A stretch of 64,000 bases of DNA from Flemingiibacterium sp045644145 (GCA_045644145.1 JAZRGK010000016.1:1-64000), one strand, 5' to 3'; counted from the stretch's first letter, positions 1 through 8,649 are shown. Notes: generated from the letters alone by a model not told the origin. Numbers and translations are program-made.

Positions 1-88
1 ACTTGTAGACTACAAGTTTGATAGGTCGAAGGTGTAAGCACAGTAATGTGTTCAGCTGATCGATACTAATAGACCGAGGGCTTGAACT
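1..88 (+). rRNA. 23S ribosomal RNA, 3' end (partial)
   Basis: The first ~88 bases match the universally conserved last part of 23S rRNA (domain VI), including the stretch reading gataggtcgaaggtgtaag and the later ctaatagaccgaggg. The gene begins before the window. The mature 3' end is estimated from the usual end a few bases after gagggctt. No 5S rRNA follows before the terminator at 192-220. Confidence 0.95.
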
Positions 89-102
89 TCAAGTTTGTTT
101 CT

Positions 103-120
103 CAAGCTGCTTGCAGCTTG
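103..120 (+). other. Short palindrome after the 23S rRNA
   Basis: CAAGCTGC-TT-GCAGCTTG is an 8-bp stem with a 2-base gap just after the mature 23S end. It lies where the processing stalk or an intercistronic hairpin of rRNA transcripts would be. It is not a terminator because no T-run follows. Its role is inferred from position only. Confidence 0.4.
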
Positions 121-191
121 TGGACTTGTTTGAGTTTCGTATGGTTCGTTTTCTCCTTCCCTTTGTTTGGTTTTCAATGTGCATTTGTGAT

Positions 192-220
192 AGACCTGTC
201 AGCTTTGGCAGGTCTTTTTT
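192..220 (+). terminator. rRNA operon terminator
   Basis: AGACCTGTC pairs with GGCAGGTCT (9 bp, one G-U) around a six-base loop and runs into TTTTTT. It is a classical intrinsic terminator closing the rRNA transcript about 100 bases after the 23S end. Confidence 0.9.
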
Positions 221-260
221 GCTTATTTAGACAAAAAAGTATATATTTTTTGTGAAAGGC

Positions 261-289
261 TTGCTTTTTCTTTAGCGGTATGGTAAAAT
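261..289 (+). promoter_or_regulatory. Promoter for the GH95 gene
   Basis: TTGCTT (261-266) and TAAAAT (284-289) are separated by 17 bases, a fair sigma-A promoter 33 bases before the fucosidase start. It lies after the rRNA terminator, so the gene is independently transcribed. Confidence 0.6.
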
Positions 290-321
290 CATGGTGAATA
301 CTTTTATGGAGGGAATAACTT

Positions 322-2637
322 ATGAAAAACGCCATTCTTTACTACAATACCCCTGCGCTGGAATGGACGGATGCTCTGCCCATCGGCAACGGCCGCATTG
401 GCGGTATGATTTACGGAAACACTGACTGCGAATGTTTAAAATTAAATGAGGAGAGCCTTTGGAGCGGTTATTTTGACAAGCTTGCGGACAATCCCGAGTG
501 TGCTCTTAAGCTTTCTGAGATGCGCGAACTGCTTTTTGCAGGTAAAATAGAAGAGTGTGAGGCTCTTGCCGCCAAGTATCTCGTTTGCGGAGGCTACGGC
601 ACGGCTTATCATATTGACAAGCCCTTACCTAACGGCAGTTACTCCGGCTCCTACCCTGAATGCCGTAAAGATCCCGACGGCTTCGGTCATCAATGGCCTT
701 ACGGCAGCTACCAGACGGGAGGCGACCTTATTTTTCGCTTTAATAAGGCTGATGGTGAGGTAAAGGACTACTCCCGCACGCTTGATCTTTCCTCGGGAAA
801 AGCTGAGATTAAGTATAGTTTGGACGGCTGTTCTCACAGGCGAGAGCTATTTGCTTCTATCACAAAAAACGTTATTGCGAAGCGGATTACCGCAGACAAG
901 GGCGTTTCCTTTGATATTTCCTATGAGCGCGAGCATGTTGTTACACATTTTGAGGATGATACCATTACCGTTCGCGGCGCCTTGGAGGCACTTGTGTGGG
1001 CGGCGGCTGTTCGTGTTGTCACCGACGGCAGGTTATCCCACGGTAATGATTTTCTGCGTGTTGAGAATGCTACGGTTTGCGATGTTTATATAACGATTAC
1101 TACCGATTATCGAGGGGTATATACCGATCCGCTTGTGCGCTCTTTAGAGGTGGTTGCAGAGGCGGCAGAACTTGGATTTGAGGGACTTCGAGAGGCATCC
1201 TACGCGGAATTTTTGGCCCTTATGGAGCGTTCGGAAGTTGATCTTGGCGGTGTTTCATCGGAACTTCCCACAAACGAGCGCCTTGCAAGGCTCAAGGACG
1301 GTACGATTGAGGAGAGCGACAGACTCGCTCTTGTTTCCACCTACTACAATTTTGGCAGATACTTAATTATTTCCTGCTCCTACAACTGTGTACTTCCTGC
1401 CAACTTGCAGGGAATTTGGGCGGAGTGTTACCACGTCATTTGGTCTTCGGACTATCACCTTAACATCAATCTTCAGATGAACTATTGGCACACCGAGCTC
1501 ACATCTCTTCCCGAGTGCGGTGATGTGCTTTTACGCTTTATCAAGGACTATCTTGCCGAGAACGGTAAGCGCACCGCGGAGGTGCAGTATGGCTGTAGTG
1601 GCTGGGTTTGTCACACCTTCTCCAACATTTGGGGCTTTACCGCGGCAGGCAACCGTTATCAGACGGGCAGCTTCCCCTGTGCCGGTGCTTGGTGTTGTGA
1701 GCACATTTGGGAACGCTACCAATTCTCCCGCGACAAGGCGTTTTTATGGGAATACTATCCTATTTTAAAAGGATCATGCGAGTTCTTTTTAGACTTTCTT
1801 GTAGAGGATCCAAACACGGGTTACCTTGTAACTGCGCCGACAAACTCCCCCGAAAACTATTATGTTGATCCTACTACGGGTAAGTATTGTACTCTTTGTG
1901 CAGGTCCTACCATGGACAACAGTATTTTATACGAGTTGTTCACCAACACTGCGGCGGCGGCTTCCGAACTTGGTATTGATTCTGAGTTCGCGGAGAAGGT
2001 GCTTCAGGTGCGCGGCAAGCTTCCACCTCTCAAAATAGGAAAGTACGGTCAGATTATGGAGTGGCAAGTAGACTACGAGGAGGCTGATCCCGGTCATCGC
2101 CACATGTCCATGTTGTATGGGCTTTTCCCAGGTGTACAGATTACCCGTTCTACTCCCGAGCTTCTTGAAGCCGCGAAAGCTTCAATTGCGCGCCGCTTGT
2201 CCTTTGGCGGCGGTCCCAGCGGTTGGAGCCGTGCTTGGATTCTCAACTTCTGTGCTAGGCTTGGTATGGCTGACGAGTGCCTCGAGCATTTTTACGCTCT
2301 CATGGAGAAGTGTACATACAACAACATGTTCGATCGTCATCCCCCATTCCAAATCGATGGCAATTTTGGTGGCACCGCAGGTATTTGTGAGATGCTTATT
2401 CAAAGCCATGCAGGATATATCGAGCTTCTGCCGGCACTTCCCAGCGCATGGAAGAACGGCTCTTTTAAGGGACTTCGTGCTCGCGGAGGCTTCATAGTAG
2501 ATGCGGAGTGGAAAGATGGGGTACTTGTTAAAGCTGTTATTGAAAGCCGTGCAGGTGAACCCTGTGAGGTAAGATATAACGGCAAGACATATAATCCTCA
2601 GATTGCAAAGGGCGAGAAGGCTAACCTTACTTTTTAA
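322..2637 (+). CDS. GH95 family alpha-L-fucosidase/galactosidase
   Basis: 771-aa glycoside hydrolase of family 95, which releases alpha-1,2-linked L-fucose (or related L-galactose) by an inverting mechanism. The N-terminus has the family's DALPIGNGRIGGM signature near residue 19. By analogy with bifidobacterial AfcA, the general acid is Glu511 (TNSPENYY), and the water is activated by Asn381 and Asn383 (HLNINLQMNYW) with Asp679 (FQIDGNFGG). All four are present, so the enzyme should be active. There is no signal peptide, so it probably acts on imported fucosylated oligosaccharides in the cytoplasm. A GGAGGG site precedes the ATG. No transporter or fucose catabolic gene adjoins it. Confidence 0.93.
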   Translation: MKNAILYYNTPALEWTDALPIGNGRIGGMIYGNTDCECLKLNEESLWSGYFDKLADNPECALKLSEMRELLFAGKIEECEALAAKYLVCGGYGTAYHIDKPLPNGSYSGSYPECRKDPDGFGHQWPYGSYQTGGDLIFRFNKADGEVKDYSRTLDLSSGKAEIKYSLDGCSHRRELFASITKNVIAKRITADKGVSFDISYEREHVVTHFEDDTITVRGALEALVWAAAVRVVTDGRLSHGNDFLRVENATVCDVYITITTDYRGVYTDPLVRSLEVVAEAAELGFEGLREASYAEFLALMERSEVDLGGVSSELPTNERLARLKDGTIEESDRLALVSTYYNFGRYLIISCSYNCVLPANLQGIWAECYHVIWSSDYHLNINLQMNYWHTELTSLPECGDVLLRFIKDYLAENGKRTAEVQYGCSGWVCHTFSNIWGFTAAGNRYQTGSFPCAGAWCCEHIWERYQFSRDKAFLWEYYPILKGSCEFFLDFLVEDPNTGYLVTAPTNSPENYYVDPTTGKYCTLCAGPTMDNSILYELFTNTAAAASELGIDSEFAEKVLQVRGKLPPLKIGKYGQIMEWQVDYEEADPGHRHMSMLYGLFPGVQITRSTPELLEAAKASIARRLSFGGGPSGWSRAWILNFCARLGMADECLEHFYALMEKCTYNNMFDRHPPFQIDGNFGGTAGICEMLIQSHAGYIELLPALPSAWKNGSFKGLRARGGFIVDAEWKDGVLVKAVIESRAGEPCEVRYNGKTYNPQIAKGEKANLTF

Positions 2638-2646
2638 AGTATAATG

Positions 2647-2683
2647 TTACGGGCAAGTGCACATTAGGTGCATTTGTCCGTAA
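2647..2683 (+). terminator. Hairpin after the GH95 gene
   Basis: A 16-position inverted repeat (TTACGGGCAAGTGCAC against GTGCATTTGTCCGTAA, with G-U pairs) around a 5-base loop starts 9 bases after the stop codon. The following sequence is only moderately T-rich (atttctt), so it is a probable terminator or mRNA-stabilising hairpin. Confidence 0.6.
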
Positions 2684-2723
2684 ATTTCTTATTTACAGAT
2701 GGAGAGGAGAAGTATTAAAAAAA

Positions 2724-2753
2724 TTGACAAACATGTTGTTTATATGGTATAAT
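2724..2753 (+). promoter_or_regulatory. Promoter for the FAD oxidoreductase
   Basis: Consensus TTGACA (2724-2729) and TATAAT (2748-2753) are 18 bases apart and lie 85 bases before the chosen start codon. Confidence 0.8.
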
Positions 2754-2838
2754 TAAATGTAATTATACGAGGTATGTAATTACATTCCGCAGATGACGTT
2801 TACGGAGTGCTTTTTGTATAAAAATGGAGGCGTTTGAT

Positions 2839-4233
2839 ATGAAATACGACGTAATAATCGTAGGTGCAGGGCCTGCAGGCATATTTACCGCTTTTGAGCT
2901 TATAAGACGGGGTGCAAATAAAAAAATACTGCTTATCGAAAAAGGTTATCCCATTGAAAAAAGAAGCTGTCCTAAAATAAAGACTAAGACCTGCGTGCAG
3001 TGTAAGCCGTATTGTCATATTACCACCGGATTTTCCGGTGCAGGTGCGTTTTCTGACGGGAAACTGTCGCTTTCTCCCGACGTTGGCGGTGAACTTCCTG
3101 AACTTATCGGTTGGCAGACCGCCGCAGAGCTTATCGAATATACAGACAGAATATATCTTGAGTTTGGGGCTGATGAGCATGTTGAGGGTGTTTCTAACGA
3201 TCCGTTTATAAAAGAAATAAGAAAGCGTGCCATTCAGGCGGGACTCAGACTTGTTGACTGCCCCATACGCCATCTCGGAACGGAAAAGGCACACAGTCTT
3301 TACCATGCACTACAGAATTACCTTGCCGATAATGGTGTTTCTATGATGTTCAGTACAAACTGCATAGACCTTATTGTAAGGGATGGGGCATGCAAGGGTG
3401 TTATCATTGCCGAAAAAAGTGGGGAAACCGAAATCCTTTCAGACAGTGTTGTTGTTGCAACGGGCAGACGCGGCGCAGATTGGCTTGAAAAGATATGCTG
3501 TGAGCACGATGTAGAGCACAAGCCCGGTACGGTTGACATCGGTGTGCGCATTGAGGTGCGTAATGAGATAATCGAAGATGTAAACAAGGTGCTCTACGAA
3601 TCAAAGCTTATCGGTTACCCGAAGCCCTTTAAAAATAAGGTGCGCACATTTTGTCAAAATCCCGGCGGATTTGTGTCCCAGGAGAATTACGACAACAATC
3701 TTGCGGTTGTAAACGGTCATTCGTATAAGGAACACAAATCGGGCAACACCAATCTTGCCATACTTTGTTCTCACAATTTCAGTGAGCCTTTCAATCAGCC
3801 CATAGAATATGCCAAAAAGGTAGGGGAGCTTACCAATATGCTTGGCGCCGGCCATATACTGGTTCAACGCTTCGGGGATATTCTCGACGGAAAGCGTACA
3901 TGGCCCAAGGAGCTTGCTCAGAGCAACGTAAATCCCACACTCCCCGATGCGGTGGCAGGCGATATAACTGCCGCTATGCCGTACCGCGCCATGATGAACA
4001 TTATAAACTTTATTCAAGCTGTTGACATAGTTGTGCCAGGATTTGCAAGTACGGAAACGCTTCTTTATTCTCCTGAGCTTAAATTCTACAGCAACCGTGT
4101 GAAGATGGATGCAGATCTCAATACTTCGCTTCCGGGGCTTCACTGCCTCGGCGACTCCAGTGGATGGACAAGGGGACTCATGATGGCATCCATAATGGGC
4201 GTTTTAATGGGCAGAAAGCTTGCAAATATGTGA
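2839..4233 (+). CDS. NAD(P)/FAD-dependent oxidoreductase (COG2509-like)
   Basis: 464-aa flavoprotein. The N-terminal Rossmann motif VGAGPAG binds the ADP part of FAD. A cysteine-containing segment (CPKIKTKTCVQCKPYC) follows near residue 45, and VVATGRRG in the middle is a second dinucleotide-domain signature. The ending GLMMASIMGVLMG is typical of uncharacterised FAD-dependent dehydrogenases related to geranylgeranyl-reductase-like proteins. The substrate is unknown. An upstream in-frame ATG at 2824 is less likely because GGAGG (2826-2830) then sits inside the coding region, at the right distance for the ATG at 2839. Confidence 0.82.
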   Translation: MKYDVIIVGAGPAGIFTAFELIRRGANKKILLIEKGYPIEKRSCPKIKTKTCVQCKPYCHITTGFSGAGAFSDGKLSLSPDVGGELPELIGWQTAAELIEYTDRIYLEFGADEHVEGVSNDPFIKEIRKRAIQAGLRLVDCPIRHLGTEKAHSLYHALQNYLADNGVSMMFSTNCIDLIVRDGACKGVIIAEKSGETEILSDSVVVATGRRGADWLEKICCEHDVEHKPGTVDIGVRIEVRNEIIEDVNKVLYESKLIGYPKPFKNKVRTFCQNPGGFVSQENYDNNLAVVNGHSYKEHKSGNTNLAILCSHNFSEPFNQPIEYAKKVGELTNMLGAGHILVQRFGDILDGKRTWPKELAQSNVNPTLPDAVAGDITAAMPYRAMMNIINFIQAVDIVVPGFASTETLLYSPELKFYSNRVKMDADLNTSLPGLHCLGDSSGWTRGLMMASIMGVLMGRKLANM

Positions 4234-4251
4234 TTTTCGGCGGATTTGCTA

Positions 4252-4280
4252 TTGCACATTGATACGATGTGTGGTATAAT
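4252..4280 (+). promoter_or_regulatory. Promoter for argS
   Basis: TTGCAC (4252-4257) and TATAAT (4275-4280) with 17-base spacing. The leader to the argS start is only about 60 bases and holds no T-box-like structure. Confidence 0.7.
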
Positions 4281-4342
4281 ATTATGTTGTAATTATATTT
4301 TGCCTTAAATCAAGAAAAATTTACTATAAAGGAATATATATC

Positions 4343-6073
4343 ATGCTTACAGTAAAAAAACACATAGCGGACAAGCTTTTTGCTAAGTTTTCCGCGCTGA
4401 CCGAGGGAAATCCTGCCGCGGCTGATGTTACCGCAGAGGACTTTGCATCTTTCCTTGAATATCCGCCGGATGATAAGCTGGGCGATTTGGCGTTCCCCTG
4501 CTTCAAGCTTTCAAAAGCTATGCGCATGGGGCCTCCTATGATCGCGGCGAAGCTTTCCGAGGAGCTTTGCGATGATATTATCGCAAGTGTTGACGTTGTC
4601 GGCGGTTATCTTAATATTTTTATCTCTGAAAAGTATTTAGCCGGCACTCTCATGCCCAAAATACTTGAAAAGGGCGAAAAATACGGCTCTTTCGACTTCG
4701 GATGCGGCAAAAATGTGGTGCTTGACTACTCCTCGCCTAACGTGGCAAAGCCCTTCCATATCGGACATCTGGGCACCACCGTTATCGGTCACAGCATAAA
4801 GATGCTTCACGAGTTCTGCGGTTATAACTGCATCGGTGTCAATCACCTCGGTGACTGGGGCACGCAGTTCGGTAAGCTTATTGTGGCGTACCGTAAGTGG
4901 GGAAGCAAAGAAGAAGTTGAAAACGGCGATATTGATGCGCTTGTGGCACTTTACGTTAAATTCCATGAAGAAGCGGAAAAAGAGCCTTCTCTTAACGACG
5001 AGGCGCGCGCTGAATTTACCAAGCTTGAACAGCATGATGAGGAAAATACAAAGCTGTGGAAATGGTTTATCGAAATTTCGCTGCGCGAGTACAGCAGAAC
5101 TTATAAGCAACTGGGAATAGAGTTTGACTCCTACAACGGAGAGAGCTTCTATTCCGATAAGATGCCTGCTGTGGTGCAGGAGCTTCGTGACAAGCAGCTT
5201 ATGACCATTGATGACGGTGCATCTATAATAAATCTTGAAGAATACAATATGCCGCCATGCCTTATACTGAAGCGCGACGGCTCAACCTTATACCCTGCCC
5301 GTGATATTGCGGCGGCGCTTTACAGAAAAAAGACATACGATTTTGAAAAGAACATCTATGTTACCTCCGCCGGTCAGAGCCTCCACTTTGCGCAGTGGTT
5401 CAAGGTAGTTGAGCTTATGGGCTACGACTGGGCTAAGAATCTTATACATGTTCCCTACGGCACTGTTTCCATAAACGGCTCGAAGCTTGCAACACGAACC
5501 GGAAATGTTATTCTCTTAAAGGATCTTTTCGCCGAGTCCATTGAAAAAGTAGGCAAGATCATGGAAGAAAAGAACTCTGGGCTTGAAAATAAGGATGAGG
5601 TTGCTGAAGCTGTAGGTGTTGGAGCTATAATCTTCCACTACCTCATGAACAGCCGTATAAAGGACATAAACTTCATTTTAGAAGATGCACTTAACTTTGA
5701 CGGAAACACGGGCCCCTACGCTCAGTACACCTACGCCCGTACCTGCTCAATCATCGAAAAGGCAGGCGGTGTTCCCGAAATAACGCCGGACGGATCTATG
5801 ATAACCGCTCCCTCGGAAAAGGCACTGCTTAAGGTGCTATCACTGTTCCCCGAAAAGGTGCTTTCGGCGCTTAATGATCTTGAGCCATCGGTTATCACAC
5901 GCTATATTCTTGATATCTGCGCGGCGTTTAACCGTTTCTATCACGAATGTCAGATCGTCACCGCGGATAATGCGGCGTCCCGCGATTTCCGTGTAGCGCT
6001 CACTTCCTGCGTGAAGTCAGTACTTGGAAAATCCTTTGAGCTTATCTGCATGAAGAAGACCGAGAAGATATAA
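4343..6073 (+). CDS. argS: Arginine--tRNA ligase
   Basis: 576-aa class I aminoacyl-tRNA synthetase that charges tRNA-Arg with arginine in the cytoplasm. The order is an N-terminal Add1-type domain (about 1-110), a Rossmann catalytic core with the HIGH motif at 139-142 (FHIGHLG), a KMSKS-equivalent loop KLATRTGN from Lys381, and a C-terminal DALR-type anticodon-binding domain with GNTGPYAQYTYARTC at its start. Length and motifs are ordinary. An AAAGGA site precedes the ATG. yebC follows after 40 bases, probably in the same transcript. Confidence 0.97.
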   Translation: MLTVKKHIADKLFAKFSALTEGNPAAADVTAEDFASFLEYPPDDKLGDLAFPCFKLSKAMRMGPPMIAAKLSEELCDDIIASVDVVGGYLNIFISEKYLAGTLMPKILEKGEKYGSFDFGCGKNVVLDYSSPNVAKPFHIGHLGTTVIGHSIKMLHEFCGYNCIGVNHLGDWGTQFGKLIVAYRKWGSKEEVENGDIDALVALYVKFHEEAEKEPSLNDEARAEFTKLEQHDEENTKLWKWFIEISLREYSRTYKQLGIEFDSYNGESFYSDKMPAVVQELRDKQLMTIDDGASIINLEEYNMPPCLILKRDGSTLYPARDIAAALYRKKTYDFEKNIYVTSAGQSLHFAQWFKVVELMGYDWAKNLIHVPYGTVSINGSKLATRTGNVILLKDLFAESIEKVGKIMEEKNSGLENKDEVAEAVGVGAIIFHYLMNSRIKDINFILEDALNFDGNTGPYAQYTYARTCSIIEKAGGVPEITPDGSMITAPSEKALLKVLSLFPEKVLSALNDLEPSVITRYILDICAAFNRFYHECQIVTADNAASRDFRVALTSCVKSVLGKSFELICMKKTEKI

Positions 6074-6113
6074 TTTCACATAATAAAATTTCATAAATAC
6101 AGGAGAGATAAAA

Positions 6114-6848
6114 ATGTCCGGACACAGCAAATGGAAAAATATAATGCATAAAAAGGAGAAGACTGACGCACAACGCGCGAAGATCTTCACAAAAATCGGT
6201 AAGGAGATGGCGGTTGCCGTAAAAGAAGGCGGTCCCGATCCTGTATCCAACAGCAAGCTTGCGGCACTTATCGCTAAGGCGAAGTCCAATAACGTGCCTA
6301 ACGATAATATCGACCGTATTATCAAAAAGGCATCAAGCTCCGACAGCGCGGATTACGAGGAGATCGTATACGAGGGATACGGGCCCTGCGGAGTTGCGGT
6401 AATAGTTGAAGCTACCACTGACAATCGTAACCGTACCGCATCCGAGGTGCGCCATTATTTTGACAAGTTCGGCGGCAACCTCGGTACTACCGGATGCGTT
6501 TCCTTTATGTTTGCCGAAAAGGGCGTTATCATTATCGAAAATGACGGAAAGATCGATGAGGATCAGCTTATGGAGGATGCGCTTGAAGCAGGCGCAGCAG
6601 ATTTTGAGGCAGAGGATGGGGCATTTGAAATATCCACCGAAACCGATGATCTTAACGCGGTTCGTGAGGCACTTGAAGCTAAGGGCTACACCATTGCATC
6701 CGCTGACACGGACAAAGTTCCCTCAAGCTATGTAACTCTCACCGGTGAGGATGATCTCAAGAACATGAACAAGCTTCTTGAGGCTCTTGACGACAATGAG
6801 GATGTTATTGAGGTTTATCACAACTGGGAAAGCCCCGACGAGGAATAA
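6114..6848 (+). CDS. YebC/PmpR family protein
   Basis: 244-aa member of the YebC/PmpR/TACO1 family, starting with the hallmark MSGHSKWKNIMHKKEKTD. Family members have been described as DNA-binding regulators and, more recently, as ribosome-associated factors easing translation through proline runs. The three-domain pattern, with acidic EDGAFEISTE in the middle and ending VIEVYHNWE, is complete. AGGAG precedes the start. It is followed directly by a strong terminator, so it closes the argS transcript. Confidence 0.95.
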   Translation: MSGHSKWKNIMHKKEKTDAQRAKIFTKIGKEMAVAVKEGGPDPVSNSKLAALIAKAKSNNVPNDNIDRIIKKASSSDSADYEEIVYEGYGPCGVAVIVEATTDNRNRTASEVRHYFDKFGGNLGTTGCVSFMFAEKGVIIIENDGKIDEDQLMEDALEAGAADFEAEDGAFEISTETDDLNAVREALEAKGYTIASADTDKVPSSYVTLTGEDDLKNMNKLLEALDDNEDVIEVYHNWESPDEE

Positions 6849-6852
6849 TACA

Positions 6853-6883
6853 AAAAGCACCATCCTTCATGGATGGTGCTTTT
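6853..6883 (+). terminator. Terminator after yebC
   Basis: AAAAGCACCATCC-ttcat-GGATGGTGCTTTT, a 13-bp perfect stem with a T-run, starts 5 bases after the yebC stop. Confidence 0.92.
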
Positions 6884-6940
6884 GCTTGGTGAATCGGACG
6901 ATTGAATGTCCCAACAGGAAATATTTGATGCGCAGAACAA

Positions 6941-6965
6941 AGAAAAGCCCCGCACGAGGCGGGGC
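6941..6965 (-). terminator. Terminator of the AraC/GyrI-like gene
   Basis: On the minus strand GCCCCGC-ctcgt-GCGGGGC is followed by TTTTCT. It lies 8 bases beyond the stop of the regulator gene. Confidence 0.9.
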
Positions 6966-6972
6966 AAATAAA

Positions 6973-7872
6973 TCATTTCTTTTCAATGGGAATCCAAAGC
7001 TCACGATACCTCTGATTGCGCTTTTCTCCCTCAAACCAATGGGTTACGACAAGTTCGGGAGCATCCTTCAACTGATATCCCGAATTGGGAAGCCACTCGC
7101 TTGCAATTTTCTGTCTTAGATCAAGAAATACAGTTGTCGGGAATGCGCATTTCTCGGTTTCAAATACTGCATATGTGCACGGCGGGATGGTAATGTTCTC
7201 ATAATATTTTGCGAACTCCTCACCCAAGACACCGTCCTTGTTAAGATTGTTGCGACAGTATTCGTTCAGATGACTTGCAATATAGAAATCATAACCTTCG
7301 TCGTCAATATTCGTAATAATATCGAAATTTTTGACAACATCGCCCGAAAGCCCTTGTAGAATATATTGTAAAGGTCTGGTCTTTACATACATTTCTTTTT
7401 CTTGTTCCATGCGTTCTCCCGGAATGCCTGAGAAACGACGCTTGTAACCCGTCAAGATCATTTCATCTTTTTCTTCAATTCTGTAATTCATAGTGCTACC
7501 GCCTTCCAATGAAATTTTTATTGACAAGCGAGAGAAGGATTTCAGCAAACTACCGTCTGCGCGCGCCTGCGACGGAGTAATACCGTGAAATTTCTGAAAT
7601 GCTTTTGCAAAGCTATCGGGGCTATCATAACCGTATTTCAGAGCGATATCGATCACTTTTTCTTTGCCGTTTGCAAGCTCCGCGCCTGCCAACGACAGAC
7701 GTCGCAGCCTGATATATTCTCCAAGCGTGTATCCACAAAGAATACTGAACACTCTTTGAAAATGATAGCTCGAAGAAAAACTCTCGGCAGCAACTTTTTC
7801 GTAATCGATTTCTTCTGTCAAGTTGGCCTCGATGTAATCAATGGCTTTTTGCATTCCGGTAATCCAATCCAT
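6973..7872 (-). CDS. AraC-family regulator with GyrI-like effector domain
   Basis: 299-aa transcription factor. Residues ~8-106 carry two AraC helix-turn-helix units (EEIDYEKVAAESFSSSYHFQRVF and VIDIALKYGYDSPDSFAKAF, ending HGITPSQAR). Residues ~128-299 match the GyrI-like/SOUL-like small-molecule binding domain (YEIT-type strands, IPPCTYAVFE, YRELWIPI). Such proteins (Rob/BmrR-like) usually sense hydrophobic compounds and switch on efflux or detoxification genes. No obvious target gene is adjacent, so the regulon is unknown. A strong AGGAGGGA site precedes the ATG. It converges on yebC. Confidence 0.9.
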   Translation of the reverse strand: MDWITGMQKAIDYIEANLTEEIDYEKVAAESFSSSYHFQRVFSILCGYTLGEYIRLRRLSLAGAELANGKEKVIDIALKYGYDSPDSFAKAFQKFHGITPSQARADGSLLKSFSRLSIKISLEGGSTMNYRIEEKDEMILTGYKRRFSGIPGERMEQEKEMYVKTRPLQYILQGLSGDVVKNFDIITNIDDEGYDFYIASHLNEYCRNNLNKDGVLGEEFAKYYENITIPPCTYAVFETEKCAFPTTVFLDLRQKIASEWLPNSGYQLKDAPELVVTHWFEGEKRNQRYRELWIPIEKK

Positions 7873-8129
7873 TCTTCATCCCTCCTGTCTGTCTATATTT
7901 TATCAGAAAGCGTTCTAAAAATCCCGACATTCTGTGCGAAGATATATCGGATATATTATATCATATTATGGAGAATTTTACAAGTCTTTTCCGTTTCCCC
8001 GACGCTTGCGTCTGGGGCAAGCATAGCGCGTGGCAGTCCACTGCACGAAATCGGGCAGTAGCCCGAACCCACTAAAAAGCAAGACCTTTCAGCCTTGCTT
8101 CAGTTTGTGTTCAATTCGCCACCCAATTA
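7873..8129. other. Intergenic stretch before the hairpin array
   Basis: It holds the regulator's AGGAGG site and AT-rich leader, then a GC-richer stretch from about 7990 (ccccgacgcttgcgtctgggg). That stretch contains small inverted repeats (GACGCttGCGTC; GGGCagtaGCCC; AAGCAAGacctttcagCCTTGCTT at about 8078-8101). I see no coding potential. The GC-rich part may be a decayed beginning of the mini-hairpin array that follows. Confidence 0.5.
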
Positions 8130-8303
8130 CGCCGAAGGCGTGCATGTAATTGCGACGCAATGCGTATGGAATCATCACGAAGTGATGGATGGAATCAAGC
8201 CGCAGGAAGAGACATATGCACGCTTGCACGTGATGCCATACGCCTTCGGCGATTCCATACAATGCGCAAGCGCATTGATTCCATGCCAAGCCTGCGGCTT
8301 GGA
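8130..8303. repeat. Mosaic array of mini-hairpins with GATTCCAT linkers
   Basis: Successive tiny palindromes with 1-4 base loops: CGCC-gaa-GGCG, TTGCG-a-CGCAA, ATCAC-gaa-GTGAT, CGCC-ttc-GGCG, ATGCG-caag-CGCAT and CCAAGCC-tgc-GGCTTGG. Several are joined by the linker ATGGAATC in the left half and its reverse complement GATTCCAT in the right half, so the array is itself roughly inverted. It lies between a regulator gene and a tRNA terminator and has no coding signal. It is distinct from CRISPR (no fixed repeat length, no unique spacers). Confidence 0.7.
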
Positions 8304-8304
8304 T

Positions 8305-8348
8305 AAAAAGAAACATCCGAACTAAAAAAGTTCGGATGTTTCTTTTTT
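8305..8348 (-). terminator. Terminator of the tRNA-Glu/tRNA-Met transcript
   Basis: GAAACATCCGAAC (13 bp) pairs with GTTCGGATGTTTC around a 7-base A/T loop. It is flanked by A-runs and T-runs, so it can work in both directions. On the minus strand it directly follows the CCA end of tRNA-Glu. Confidence 0.9.
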
Positions 8349-8422
8349 GGTGACCCGTACGGGAATCGAACCCATGTTACAGCCGTGAAAGGGCCGTGTC
8401 TTAACCGCTTGACCAACGGGCC
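8348..8422 (-). tRNA. tRNA-Glu (UUC anticodon)
   Basis: Minus-strand cloverleaf: acceptor GGCCCGT with ACGGGTC (one G-U), anticodon loop CTTTCAC giving UUC, and T-arm containing GGTTCGATTCC. The 3' CCA is encoded. It is second in the transcript after tRNA-Met. Confidence 0.96.
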
Positions 8423-8450
8423 ATATCCCCGACCTATTGGCCGAGAAAAA

Positions 8451-8527
8451 TGGTAGCGGAGATTGGACTTGAACCCATGACCTACCGGGTATGAACCGGT
8501 TGCTCTAGCCAGCTGAGCTACTCCGCC
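8451..8527 (-). tRNA. tRNA-Met (CAU anticodon, elongator-like)
   Basis: Minus-strand cloverleaf: acceptor GGCGGAG with CTCCGCT, anticodon loop TTCATAC giving CAU, T-loop GTTCAAGTC, CCA encoded. The paired first acceptor position (G1-U72) and overall shape fit an elongator rather than an initiator tRNA. A tRNA-Ile with lysidine-modified CAU cannot be fully excluded by eye. Confidence 0.93.
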
Positions 8528-8566
8528 ATATTGATTTGATGCGCTCTGCAATTACAGCGCCTAATT

Positions 8567-8595
8567 ATTATAGCACAAGTAATCTTGTTTGTCAA
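8567..8595 (-). promoter_or_regulatory. Promoter of the tRNA-Met/tRNA-Glu genes
   Basis: On the minus strand a perfect TTGACA (8590-8595) and a perfect TATAAT (8567-8572) are 17 bases apart, about 40 bases before tRNA-Met. Confidence 0.9.
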
Positions 8596-8649
8596 TAGTT
8601 TTTTGAAAAATATTTTTGCCTATTTTTAGATTATATTGCATATAAGGTA

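Noticed and set aside
91..191. 5S rRNA after the 23S gene
   Set aside because: The interval is too short and shows no 5S-like conserved arms.
4281..4342. T-box leader before argS (also looked for before ilvE)
   Set aside because: The leaders are only about 35-60 bases and lack specifier stem, T-box sequence and terminator.
8130..8303. Possible CRISPR array
   Set aside because: Units have no constant repeat length and no unique spacers, and there are no cas genes. The pattern is a chain of different small palindromes.
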